From: Muribaculum sp.
GTDB taxonomy: Bacteria; Bacillota; Clostridia; Lachnospirales; Lachnospiraceae
Direction of reading: 5' to 3'
DNA length: 31,642 bases
Assembly (NCBI GenBank): GCA_023663505.1
Contig: JAMPHH010000035.1
Location: 1 to 31,642, forward strand
In this document: piece after piece, positions 15,517-23,439 of the stretch
Position numbering within the stretch: position 1 is the first letter of the stretch
Layout of the letters: each line of letters opens with the position of its first letter
Translations under genes and position numbers: made by a program
The notes under the pieces: generated by a model
What the model was told of the DNA's origin: nothing
What the model saw: the letters and a program-made list of their open reading frames with translations, nothing else
Databases searched by the model: none

Positions 15517-15599
15517 GCCGGCGTGTCGGAATGGCAGACGAGGCAGACTCAAAATCTGTTGTGGGCAACCACGTGCGGGTTCAAGTCCCGCTGCCGGCA
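15517..15599 (+). tRNA. tRNA-Leu (anticodon CAA)
   Basis: An 83-base class II tRNA. The acceptor stem GCCGGCG pairs with TGCCGGC (one G-U), the anticodon arm GCAGA-CTCAAAA-TCTGT places the anticodon CAA at 15550-15552, the long variable arm forms GTGG-gcaa-CCAC, and the T arm is GCGGG-TTCAAGT-CCCGC. The discriminator is A and CCA is not encoded. The long variable arm together with CAA indicates leucine (UUG codons). Confidence 0.96.
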
Positions 15600-15617
15600 T
15601 TAAATGAAAAAGACTTG

Positions 15618-15663
15618 AAAACAGCGCAAAGCCTTGTAGAAGAAAGGGTTTGCGCTGTTTTTT
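15618..15663 (+). terminator. Bidirectional terminator shared by tRNA-Leu and the convergent small gene
   Basis: ACAGCGCAAA (15621-15630) pairs perfectly with TTTGCGCTGT (15649-15658); an inner CCTT/AAGG adds more pairing. On the + strand it is followed by six Ts (15658-15663). On the - strand it is followed by TTTT, so it can also stop the gene read towards it. Confidence 0.9.
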
Positions 15664-15682
15664 GCTTTGACTGCGGAACTGT

Positions 15683-15832
15683 TTAATCACCGGATTCTTT
15701 GTCCTTGTCTTTCTTGTCGTCCCTTAATTCTTTGACCTTTCGTTTTGCGTCATCTAAGTCCTTGCAACCATCAAGAATCATTTCGAACATCTGAAAGATT
15801 TTATCAAATTGTTTGTCTGTCATAACGTTCAT
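15683..15832 (-). CDS. Small charged protein (49 aa), function unknown
   Basis: A short gene read against all its neighbours. The protein begins MNVMTDKQFDKIFQMFEMIL, continues with a helical DGCKDLDDAKRKVKELRDD and ends in a Lys/Asp-rich tail; it looks like one or two amphipathic helices. Evidence that it is real: a well-spaced promoter on the same strand (TTGCTT-17 bp-TATAAT), purine-rich AAGGAAG and GGCGG upstream of the ATG, a T-tailed terminator 20-65 bases after its stop, and protein-like codon use. A second ATG four codons in is an alternative start. I do not recognise a family. Possible roles include a phage- or plasmid-type regulatory peptide, since tRNA 3' ends are common insertion sites, but no integrase or att repeat is visible. 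Confidence 0.6.
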   Translation of the reverse strand: MNVMTDKQFDKIFQMFEMILDGCKDLDDAKRKVKELRDDKKDKDKESGD

Positions 15833-15883
15833 TTTTTCCGCCTATCTTCCTTTCAGGTTATTAGTTCTTTATCTCTTGGACTA

Positions 15884-15912
15884 ATTATATTACAATACAT
15901 GTGTGCAAGCAA
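15884..15912 (-). promoter_or_regulatory. Promoter of the 49-aa gene
   Basis: On the minus strand, TTGCTT (15912-15907), a 17-bp spacer and a perfect TATAAT (15889-15884) lie 52 bases before the start codon. Confidence 0.7.
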
Positions 15913-16038
15913 GTCCCAAAAAGTTGGACTGATTAACAAATCATATAAGCAATTTCTTTTTTCGTATTTATTTTTTTCCCGATATGTTGTATAGTAATAT
16001 TATGTGTGCATCTATTATGAATGTATCAGGGTGGCGGT

Positions 16039-16359
16039 ATGACTTGTAAGGAGTTTGAGAAGTTGATTCCCGACTTTTTGGAGCGGAGGATGAACTATCT
16101 CACATTAAAGAAATTTATAGAGCATATGGAGACCTGTGAGGAATGTCACGAGGAATTAAAGATTCAGTTCTTGGTGACGGGGGTGGTACAGCACTTGGAG
16201 GAGGGAGATGCCTTCGACCTGCAGAGCGAGCTTGAGCAGCGGTTGGAGGATGCGAGGAAAAAGGTGAAGCTCCGCACTGTTTTCCTATATCTGAGCGCAG
16301 GACTGGAGACGCTCGCAATCGCCCTGATCGTGAGCTTTGTGATATGGGCGCTGATATAG
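16039..16359 (+). CDS. Putative zinc-finger (anti-sigma-type, zf-HC2) membrane protein
   Basis: A 106-residue protein with a ZAS-like zinc site at the N-terminus (Cys3, then His29-x3-Cys33-x2-Cys36 in HMETCEEC) and a single membrane segment near residues 84-105 at the very C-terminus. Anti-sigma factors of this class hold an ECF sigma factor at the membrane through the zinc domain. Here there is no sigma factor gene nearby and no extracytoplasmic sensor domain, so the partner must be encoded elsewhere or the protein does something else. The start ATG 16039 follows GGTGG; an in-frame ATG at 16021 has no ribosome binding site. The gene ends 92 bases before polA. Confidence 0.8.
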   Translation: MTCKEFEKLIPDFLERRMNYLTLKKFIEHMETCEECHEELKIQFLVTGVVQHLEEGDAFDLQSELEQRLEDARKKVKLRTVFLYLSAGLETLAIALIVSFVIWALI

Positions 16360-16451
16360 CTGATTCCCGCAGACGATGTAGTTGAATTGGCGAATGCTGC
16401 GGGGTGTTGACCAAATGCAGGGATAGATGAACAGTTAAAGGGATGGTAGAT

Positions 16452-19151
16452 ATGAAGAAGCTTGTGTTGATAGATGGTCACAGTATATTGAACAGGGCGT
16501 TTTACGGGGTGCCGGAGCTCTCCAATTCGGAGGGGCTGCACACCAATGCGATCTTCGGCTTCCTGAATATTATGTTTAAGATTTTGGAGGAGGAGAAGCC
16601 TGATTATCTGGTGGTGGCATTTGACGTACACGCGCCGACCTTCCGCCATGAAATGTATGAGGAATACAAGGGAACCAGAAAGCCTATGCCGGAGGAGCTT
16701 CGGGAGCAGGTTCCCGTGATGAAGGACGTGCTTCGCGCCATGAACATCGTGATTGTGGAGCAGGCGGGACTGGAAGCCGATGATATTCTGGGGACTCTCG
16801 CGAAGAAGGCGGAGCGGGACGGCATGGCGGTCTCCCTCGTGTCAGGGGACAGGGATTTGCTGCAGATTGCGACGGACAACATCAAGATACGAATCCCCAA
16901 GACCAAGCGAAACGGCACGGAGATAGAGGATTATTATGCGGCTGATGTGCTTGCAGCTTATCAGGTTACGCCGGAGCAGTTTATTGACGTGAAGGCGCTT
17001 ATGGGGGATACGTCGGATAATATCCCCGGTGTGCCCAAGGTGGGGGAGAAGACTGCCACGGCGTTGATTGTGGAATATAAGTCCCTTGACAATCTCTATG
17101 AGCATGTGGAGGAGGTCTCCAAGAACGCCATTCGGGAGTCGTTGATTCAGAATAAAGAGCTTGCGGAGCTTAGCAAGCGACTTGCAACGATCAAGCTTGA
17201 CTGTGATCTGGAGCTTGATTACGAGGCGGCTGGCGCAAAGGATTATTATACGCAGGAGGCATATGCGCTGTTTAAGAAGCTGGAATTTAAAAATATGCTG
17301 GGACGTTTTGACCGGAATCAGATGAATCAAGAGACTGACATTTCTGTCAGCTTCAAATCAATTGCGGATTTGGAGGAATTGCGCAGGCTGGCGAAGCGAA
17401 TTGAGAAACAGTCGGACAAGTCCTCATATGTAGGATTGTATCTGATGCAGGAGGAGCATCGGCTTTTGGGGGTGGCGTTGTCGCTCTCTGAGGACGAAAC
17501 GTATTTTTATGCGGTAAATTGCGTGAAGGAGATTATGGGGCAGCTTTCCATGTTCGACGTGACTGCGGAGCAAAGGGACGAGACGTCGGAGGTTCGACAT
17601 ATTCTGACATCTTTGTCAGGTCATGCGCGGATTGCCACCTTTGATGTCAAAAGAGCGTATGACTATCTGGCGCAGGACAGCACCGAGCGGTATTTTGACA
17701 TCTTGATCGGCGCGTATCTGCTCAATCCGTTAAAGAGTGATTATGATATCGAGGCAATCGCTTCCGAGCATCTGGGAATGATGCTTCCCGGGGCGGCAGA
17801 GCTTTTTGGCAAAAGGAAGCTGTCCGAGGTTCTGGAAAAGGAGCCGGAGAAGTGCAGGGCGTATTTTGGATATGGGGCTTATGTGGCGCGCCGCGGGGCG
17901 AAGGTTTTGGAGCAGAAGCTCGAGGAGGTGCAGATGGCTCGGCTGATGCGGGAGATCGAGATGCCGTTATCCTTGGTGCTCCATGATATGGAGAAGGAGG
18001 GCGTCGAGGTTCGCAAGGAGGAGCTGAAGGCATATGGAGACGCTTTGGTGGCTCGCATAGAGGAGCTTGAGGCGGCGATTCACAGGCAGGCGGGGGAGCA
18101 ATTCAACATTAATTCCCCCAAGCAGCTAGGCGAGATTTTATTTGATAAATTAAAGCTGCCCGGCGGGAAAAAGACGAAAACAGGTTATTCTACCGCGGCA
18201 GATGTTTTGGAGAAGCTTTCCGAGGATCACCCGATCGTGAAGGATATTTTGGAATATCGAGGGCTTGTGAAGCTCAAGTCCACTTATGCGGAGGGCTTGG
18301 CAGGCTGCATCGGGGAGGATAAGCGGATTCATTCTAATTTTAACCAGACGATTACCGCCACGGGGCGCATCAGCTCCACGGAGCCCAATTTGCAGAATAT
18401 TCCCACGCGGACGGAGCTTGGGAAAAGGCTCCGCAAGGTGTTCGTGCCAAGGGAGGGGTTCCTCTTTATGGATGCGGATTATTCTCAGATTGAGCTGCGT
18501 GTGTTGGCGCATATGTCGGGGGACGAGCAGTTGATCGAGGCTTACCGCATGGACGAGGATATTCACAGGATTACGGCGTCCAAGGTGTTCCACACGCCCT
18601 TTGAGGAGGTGACGGAGCTGCAGAGACGCAACGCCAAGGCGGTCAATTTTGGCATTGTATATGGCATCAGCTCCTTTGGTCTGAGTCAGGATCTGAGTAT
18701 CAGCCGCAAGGAGGCTGCGGAGTATATTGAACAGTATTTTGCTACCTACCCGGGGATCAAGGCTTTCCTTGACCGATTGGTGGAGGACGCCAAGAGGAAT
18801 GGCTATGTGACGACCATGTTCCACAGAAGGCGTCCGGTGCCGGAGCTTTCTTCCTCCAATTTCATGCAGCGTTCCTTCGGTGAGCGCGTGGCGATGAATT
18901 CACCCATTCAGGGAACGGCGGCGGATATCATTAAGATTGCCATGATCAGGGTGTGGGACGCCCTGCGCAGGTCGGGTTTAAAATCCCGCTTGATCCTGCA
19001 GGTACATGACGAGCTGCTGATTGAGACGGCGGCGGACGAGGTGGCTCAGGTACGGGATATCTTGGTGCAGAATATGAAGAGCGCGGCAGAGCTTGCAGTG
19101 ACACTGGAGGTGGACGTGCACACAGGAGAGAACTGGTACGAGGCAAAGTGA
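16452..19151 (+). CDS. polA: DNA polymerase I
   Basis: Fills gaps and removes RNA primers during lagging-strand synthesis and repair. The 5'-nuclease domain occupies residues ~1-290 (LIDGHSILNRAFYG, GLEADDILGTLA, SGDRDLLQI, GDTSDNIPGVPKVGEKTA). The middle domain (~300-485) keeps the exonuclease fold but lacks the acidic metal ligands: no DxE at the start and YGAYVARRG where a YxxxD would be, so proofreading is probably absent, as in several Gram-positive PolA proteins. The polymerase domain has motif A (DADYSQIELR, catalytic Asp ~676), motif B (RRNAKAVNFGIVYG, ~724) and motif C (QVHDELLIE, ~851). I chose ATG 16452 over 16443 because AAAGGG at 16437-16442 is better spaced. Confidence 0.97.
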   Translation: MKKLVLIDGHSILNRAFYGVPELSNSEGLHTNAIFGFLNIMFKILEEEKPDYLVVAFDVHAPTFRHEMYEEYKGTRKPMPEELREQVPVMKDVLRAMNIVIVEQAGLEADDILGTLAKKAERDGMAVSLVSGDRDLLQIATDNIKIRIPKTKRNGTEIEDYYAADVLAAYQVTPEQFIDVKALMGDTSDNIPGVPKVGEKTATALIVEYKSLDNLYEHVEEVSKNAIRESLIQNKELAELSKRLATIKLDCDLELDYEAAGAKDYYTQEAYALFKKLEFKNMLGRFDRNQMNQETDISVSFKSIADLEELRRLAKRIEKQSDKSSYVGLYLMQEEHRLLGVALSLSEDETYFYAVNCVKEIMGQLSMFDVTAEQRDETSEVRHILTSLSGHARIATFDVKRAYDYLAQDSTERYFDILIGAYLLNPLKSDYDIEAIASEHLGMMLPGAAELFGKRKLSEVLEKEPEKCRAYFGYGAYVARRGAKVLEQKLEEVQMARLMREIEMPLSLVLHDMEKEGVEVRKEELKAYGDALVARIEELEAAIHRQAGEQFNINSPKQLGEILFDKLKLPGGKKTKTGYSTAADVLEKLSEDHPIVKDILEYRGLVKLKSTYAEGLAGCIGEDKRIHSNFNQTITATGRISSTEPNLQNIPTRTELGKRLRKVFVPREGFLFMDADYSQIELRVLAHMSGDEQLIEAYRMDEDIHRITASKVFHTPFEEVTELQRRNAKAVNFGIVYGISSFGLSQDLSISRKEAAEYIEQYFATYPGIKAFLDRLVEDAKRNGYVTTMFHRRRPVPELSSSNFMQRSFGERVAMNSPIQGTAADIIKIAMIRVWDALRRSGLKSRLILQVHDELLIETAADEVAQVRDILVQNMKSAAELAVTLEVDVHTGENWYEAK

Positions 19152-19295
19152 TGTTATGGTTCGATTCTCTGTCAGGCTGTAACGTTGATGTATTTAGAAT
19201 GAGTATTCAACTTATTTTGGCGTTTGAAGGTTATTTATGGTTGCCTATGGATGAGCAGTTACAATATGACAGTATGTGGGCGAGTGGGGTAGGAT

Positions 19296-19901
19296 ATGCG
19301 TTTTATTGGTATCACCGGCGGCGTGGGCGCCGGAAAGTCGAAGCTTTTGGAATATATCGGCAGGCATTATCTCTGTGAGATCTATCTTGCGGACGAGGTG
19401 GCTCATCAGGTGAAGGCAAAGGGAACGTCCTGTTATAAACAGTTGATTGGACTGTTCGGCTCGGAGCTCCTGCAGGCGGACGGCGAGATTGACAGGGGAG
19501 CCATGGCGGCAAGAATCTTTGGCGATGAGGGGCTGCTTGAACAGGTGAACGCGATCGTGCACCCGGCGGTGCGGGAGTATCTTTTGGAGAGGCTGGAGAC
19601 CGCAAGGCATAAGCCTGAGGTGGAGCTTTTCTTTGTGGAGGCGGCGCTCCTGATAGAGACGGGCTACGGCGGTCTCGTGGACGAAATGTGGTATATTTAT
19701 GCGGGAGAGGATATCAGGCGGGAGCGACTTGCCGCAGACAGGGGTTACAGTCAGGAGAAGATTAGTAGTATTATGGGGAATCAGCTGACCGAGGAGGAAT
19801 TTCGGCAGGGCTGTGATTTCGTGATAGACAACAGCGGCGGACTCGAGGAGAGCTTTCGCCAAATAGATACAAAATTGGAGGCTTTTTCATGGCGGGATTG
19901 A
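19296..19901 (+). CDS. coaE: Dephospho-CoA kinase
   Basis: Catalyses the last step of coenzyme A synthesis, phosphorylating the 3'-hydroxyl of dephospho-CoA. The P-loop is GITGGVGAGKS at residues 5-15; the LID/CoA regions include ADEVAHQV, NAIVHPAVREYL, VEAALLIETG and DRGYSQEKISSIMGNQL. The 201-residue length is normal. The start ATG follows GGGGTAGGAT. The 144 bases between polA and this gene are open in another frame but not protein-like. The 3' end overlaps the FtsA-like gene by 13 bases, indicating one transcript. Confidence 0.95.
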   Translation: MRFIGITGGVGAGKSKLLEYIGRHYLCEIYLADEVAHQVKAKGTSCYKQLIGLFGSELLQADGEIDRGAMAARIFGDEGLLEQVNAIVHPAVREYLLERLETARHKPEVELFFVEAALLIETGYGGLVDEMWYIYAGEDIRRERLAADRGYSQEKISSIMGNQLTEEEFRQGCDFVIDNSGGLEESFRQIDTKLEAFSWRD

Positions 19902-22204
19902 ATGAAATAAGAGAATATCAGGGACAGCTTGTGTTTGGATTGGATATCGGCACAAGGAGTATCGTGGGAACTGTCGGTTATCTCAATGGCAGCAAATTTC
20001 ATGTGATGGCGCAGCGTTCGAGGGAGCATGAGACCAGAGCCATGCTGGACGGGCAGATTCACGATATCGGCAAGGTGGGGCAGACCATATCCGTGGTGAA
20101 GAAGCAGCTTGAAGATGACCTGAAATGCAATCTAACGGAGGTGTGTATCGCGGCGGCGGGACGTGTGCTGCGCACTGTCACCACCACGGTGGAGTACAGC
20201 TTTGAGAGTGAGAAGGAGATCACGGACGAGGATATCTATACCTTGGCGACCATGGGGGTGGAGCATTCCTATGAGGAATTTCAGAAAGCCAATGACATGG
20301 ATATGAAGTTCTATTGCGTGGGTTATACCCCTATGCGTTACTATATGAACGGCTATCAGATCGGGAATCTCGAGGGACATAAGGCTAAGACCATCTCGGC
20401 GGATTTCATCGCGACCTTCCTGCCTGATGATGTGGTGGACGGTTTGTATAAAGCGGTGGAGATGGCGGGGCTTCATGTGAACAATCTGACGCTGGAGCCT
20501 ATCGCGGCGATTCAGGTCGCCATTCCTGAGAAGTTCAGAATGTTGAACATGGCGTTGGTTGACGTGGGTGCGGGAACCAGTGATATCTCGATCACTAAGG
20601 AGGGGACGATCACCGCCTATGGTATGATTCCCGTGGCGGGCGACAGTCTCACGGATATTGTGGTGCAGCATTGTCTGGTGGATTTTGAGACGGCGGAGCA
20701 GATCAAGCGGAAGGCGGGCACGGAGGAGCGGATAGAATATCTCGATATCATGGGACTGCCCCAGACGATCACCGCCGAGGAGGTGAACGAGCTGCTAAAG
20801 CCTGCCGTGGAGGATATGACGAAGCAGGTCTCCGAGTGCATCAAGGAGCTGAACGGTGACAAGCCTGTCAGTGCCGTGTTTGTCGTGGGCGGGGGCGGTA
20901 CGATCGCAGGCTATACGGAAGCCTTGGCAAATGAGCTGGGGATCATGAAGGAGCGTGTGGCGATCCGCGGCAGAGAGGTGATGCAGAATATTGTGTTTGA
21001 GATAGAGAATGCCCGCATGGATTCCCTGATGGTGACGCCGATAGGCATTTGCTTGAGCTTTTATGAGCAGAGCAATAATTTTATCTTTGTGGAGTTTAAC
21101 GGCGAGCGCATGAAGCTCTATGACAACGGGCGGCTGTCGGTGGCTGACGCGGCGATGCAGATTCAATTTACCAACGAGGATCTGTTCCCCAAGCGAGGCA
21201 AGGCACTGACATTTACGGTCAACGAGAAGTCGCGAATCGTGAGAGGAAGTCAGGGGGAGGCCGCTGTCATCAAATTAAACGGCGACCCCGCGGACTTGCA
21301 TACCAAGATCAACAGCGGCGATATCATCGAGGTGACTGCGTCCACGGCGGGAGAGCCGGGCAGTCAGGAGCTTGGCGGTATCCCCGAGCTTGCGGAGCAG
21401 CTCCATGTGATCGTGAACGGCAACAAGATCGATCTGCCCAAGACCGCGGAGGTCAACGGCAACAGGGAGAACGAGTTCTATCAGATTCAGGAAAATGATG
21501 ACATTAAGGTTCGCAATTATTATACCGTGCAGGAGGTTGCAGGGTTTCTTGACGTGCCCCTCGGCGGAGATATCAAGGTCAATGACACTCCGGCGAAGCC
21601 AAGCACGAAGATTTATGAGAATTTCACCGTGACTTGGGATATGAACGCGGCGGCTTGGTATCCTCTTGACGACGAGGAGGAATATGATGAAAGGGAGTCC
21701 TATGCGGATTCCGACGGGGGACGTGAGGACGGCGCACAGGCGGACGCGGGGACAGGCGATTTGAGCGGGGAGAGCACGGCAGAGGACAATACGGATAAAG
21801 ATGCGCATACAGGCAATGCCGCGAATGGCGGGACACATGTGGATAGTAATGAACATACGGATAGTAATGTGCGAGCGGATAATAATGGGCATGCAGATAG
21901 TGAGCAGGGCTCCGCTGCAGGCGCGGGGAGTCGGACTCAGGACAATACGGGCAGGAAGCCGGAGAAAACCGTGCCGGGCAGCAGGGAAGTCAAGGTGATG
22001 GCGAACGAGCAGATGGTGACGCTGCGAGGCAAGAAGGAATATGTTTTTGTGGATATTTTTGATTATATTGAATTTGATTTAAAGGATTCCAGAGGCAGAA
22101 CCATTGTGACAAGGCTGAATAAGCGCAGCGCTGATTACATGGCGAAGCTTAAGGACGGAGATGTCATTGAAATATATTGGGAGGAGAACGGGAAGAAATC
22201 ATGA
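19889..22204 (+). CDS. FtsA-like actin-fold ATPase with a long C-terminal extension (771 aa)
   Basis: Residues ~13-400 are an FtsA/PilM-type actin-fold domain: phosphate-1 loop FGLDIGTRSIVG (16-27), phosphate-2 loop LVDVGAGTSDISI (223-235) and adenosine motif VVGGGGTIAGY (332-342). FtsA tethers FtsZ to the membrane, but here the C-terminal amphipathic membrane helix is not seen. Instead there are three segments that look like small beta-grasp/ubiquitin-like modules, each ending in a G/D-D-x-I-x-V strand: SGDIIEV (476-482), ENDDIKV (535-541) and DGDVIEI (756-762). The last is separated from the others by a ~100-residue acidic, low-complexity linker with hexapeptide repeats. This long form is, to my knowledge, usual in Lachnospiraceae and of unproven function. 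The GGAGG at 19877-19881 fixes the start; the TGA overlaps the next ATG. Confidence 0.85.
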   Translation: MAGLNEIREYQGQLVFGLDIGTRSIVGTVGYLNGSKFHVMAQRSREHETRAMLDGQIHDIGKVGQTISVVKKQLEDDLKCNLTEVCIAAAGRVLRTVTTTVEYSFESEKEITDEDIYTLATMGVEHSYEEFQKANDMDMKFYCVGYTPMRYYMNGYQIGNLEGHKAKTISADFIATFLPDDVVDGLYKAVEMAGLHVNNLTLEPIAAIQVAIPEKFRMLNMALVDVGAGTSDISITKEGTITAYGMIPVAGDSLTDIVVQHCLVDFETAEQIKRKAGTEERIEYLDIMGLPQTITAEEVNELLKPAVEDMTKQVSECIKELNGDKPVSAVFVVGGGGTIAGYTEALANELGIMKERVAIRGREVMQNIVFEIENARMDSLMVTPIGICLSFYEQSNNFIFVEFNGERMKLYDNGRLSVADAAMQIQFTNEDLFPKRGKALTFTVNEKSRIVRGSQGEAAVIKLNGDPADLHTKINSGDIIEVTASTAGEPGSQELGGIPELAEQLHVIVNGNKIDLPKTAEVNGNRENEFYQIQENDDIKVRNYYTVQEVAGFLDVPLGGDIKVNDTPAKPSTKIYENFTVTWDMNAAAWYPLDDEEEYDERESYADSDGGREDGAQADAGTGDLSGESTAEDNTDKDAHTGNAANGGTHVDSNEHTDSNVRADNNGHADSEQGSAAGAGSRTQDNTGRKPEKTVPGSREVKVMANEQMVTLRGKKEYVFVDIFDYIEFDLKDSRGRTIVTRLNKRSADYMAKLKDGDVIEIYWEENGKKS
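21841..21912 (+). repeat. Tandem 18-bp repeat in the FtsA-like gene linker
   Basis: Three clear 18-base units start at 21841, 21859 and 21877 with a fourth degenerate unit at 21895. They encode DSNEHT, DSNVRA, DNNGHA and DSEQGS. The units lie inside the disordered linker, where copy-number changes would be tolerated. Confidence 0.8.
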
Positions 22205-23001
22205 GACTGTGCAGTATTGCGAGCGGAAGCAGCGGAAACTGTATTTATGTGGGAAGTGATGCCACGCATCTTCTGGTGGATGTGGGAATCAGCGGCAAAC
22301 GAACAGAGAGCGGCTTGAATTATCTGGGGCTTACGGGACGGGATATTGACGGAATTCTGATCACACATGAGCATGCGGATCATATCAACGGCTTGGGTGT
22401 GATCGCCCGCAAGTACGGGATTCCCATTTACGCCACCAAGGGAACGATAGAAGCGATCAAACGTATAGAGGGTGTGGGAGAGATAGATGAGGGGCTTTTT
22501 CATGAGGTATACGAGGACGAGAAGCTGACCATCAAGGACTTGGTCATCAACCCCATGAGGATCGCCCATGACGCGGCGCAGCCCGTCGCATATCGGGTGT
22601 CCTATGGGCGCAAAAAGGTGGCTATCTGTACGGATTTGGGACATTTTACGGATTATACGGTGGACTGTCTGAGGGGAATGGACGTCCTGTTCTTGGAAGC
22701 CAATCATGATGTGAACATGCTGCAGGTGGGTCCCTATCCCTATTATTTAAAGCAGAGAATCTTGGGAGACAGGGGACATCTTTCCAACGAGAACTCGGGA
22801 AGGCTGCTCAGCCGTGTGCTTCATGACGGGGTACAGTCCATTATTTTGGGACATCTGAGCAAGGAGAATAACCTGCCGGAGCTTGCCTATGAAGCGGTGC
22901 GAATGGAGATCACGCTAGGGGACAATCCCTACAATGCCAATGACTTTAAGATGCAGGTCGCGAGGCGAAGCGAGCCCACGCCGGCGATACAGATCGCATA
23001 G
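22201..23001 (+). CDS. Metallo-beta-lactamase-fold hydrolase (WalJ/YycJ-like)
   Basis: A 266-residue protein with the metal-binding THEHADH motif (residues 55-61), the N-terminal IASGSSGNC strand-loop characteristic of the YycJ/WalJ group, a later metal aspartate in ICTDLGHF, the FLEANHD segment and LGHLSKENN near the C-terminus. Members of this group are thought to be DNA exonucleases linked to replication or cell-wall regulation, but the substrate here is not shown by the sequence. The start ATG 22201 overlaps the FtsA-like stop (ATGA), so the coaE, FtsA-like and hydrolase genes form an overlapping run. Confidence 0.9.
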   Translation: MRLCSIASGSSGNCIYVGSDATHLLVDVGISGKRTESGLNYLGLTGRDIDGILITHEHADHINGLGVIARKYGIPIYATKGTIEAIKRIEGVGEIDEGLFHEVYEDEKLTIKDLVINPMRIAHDAAQPVAYRVSYGRKKVAICTDLGHFTDYTVDCLRGMDVLFLEANHDVNMLQVGPYPYYLKQRILGDRGHLSNENSGRLLSRVLHDGVQSIILGHLSKENNLPELAYEAVRMEITLGDNPYNANDFKMQVARRSEPTPAIQIA

Positions 23002-23034
23002 GGCGAGGGAATTTACATAAACAAGCTGTAAACA

Positions 23035-23075
23035 TTCCGAACTAACTCCGTAAACACTGTATGCTTGGTTCGGAA
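23035..23075 (+). repeat. 8-bp perfect inverted repeat upstream of the ACT-domain gene
   Basis: TTCCGAAC (23035-23042) and GTTCGGAA (23068-23075) around a 25-base spacer; GTAAACA occurs twice nearby (about 23028 and 23051). No T-run follows. The right arm overlaps copy 3 of the dispersed motif. Confidence 0.5.
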
Positions 23076-23082
23076 CAGTTAC
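23065..23082 (+). repeat. Dispersed intergenic 18-bp motif, copy 3
   Basis: TTGGTTCGGAACAGTTAC, between the hydrolase gene and the ACT-domain gene; compare copies at 5898, 11895 and 27315. Confidence 0.45.
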
Positions 23083-23117
23083 TCAAAGCCGATTGGGCGG
23101 CGGAAAGCGAGGAGTAT

Positions 23118-23390
23118 ATGAAAAAGATCATAATCACAGTAGTCGGCAAGGATACCGTGGGGATCATTGCAAAGGTTTGTACATATTTGGCGGAGAATAA
23201 AATCAATATATTGGACATCTCTCAGACCATCGTGCAGGATTATTTTAACATGATGATGATTGTGGACATGAATAATTCCACAAAGGTGTTTGGCGATATG
23301 TCTGACGAGCTGGCTGCGTTGGGCGAGGGGATCGGTGTGGTCATAAAGTGTCAGAAGGAGGAGATCTTCGACCAGATGCATCGTATTTAA
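23118..23390 (+). CDS. ACT-domain protein (GcvR/UPF0237-like)
   Basis: A 90-residue protein made of one ACT domain: the first strand (IIITVVGKDTVGIIAKV), the helix with LAENKINILDIS, the second strand QDYFNMMMIVDM and a C-terminal helix. ACT domains bind amino acids or other small ligands and regulate partners. The next gene, 49 bases downstream, is a DUF711 protein; this pair is conserved in many Firmicutes, so the ACT protein probably senses something for it. ATG 23118 follows GAGGAG; the open frame continuing upstream to 23061 runs through the inverted repeat and is not protein-like. Confidence 0.9.
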   Translation: MKKIIITVVGKDTVGIIAKVCTYLAENKINILDISQTIVQDYFNMMMIVDMNNSTKVFGDMSDELAALGEGIGVVIKCQKEEIFDQMHRI

Positions 23391-23439
23391 GAAAGATAAG
23401 GAGACCTGCGAAGGCAGGCGGATGGGAGCAAAAATTAAT

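Noticed and set aside
15462..15690. Open frames of 68-74 codons on both strands over tRNA-Leu
   Set aside because: They run through the tRNA and its terminator; frames of this type arise by chance on structured RNA genes.
15599..16020. Integrated element at the tRNA-Leu 3' end
   Set aside because: No integrase gene and no repeated copy of the tRNA 3' end were seen in the window; only the 49-codon gene is present.
19148..19378. A 76-codon + strand frame between polA and coaE
   Set aside because: It overlaps the coaE P-loop in another frame, has no good ribosome binding site and is not protein-like.
23405..23418. Small hairpin CCTGC/GCAGG before the DUF711 start
   Set aside because: A five-bp stem with no T-run; too short to call regulatory.
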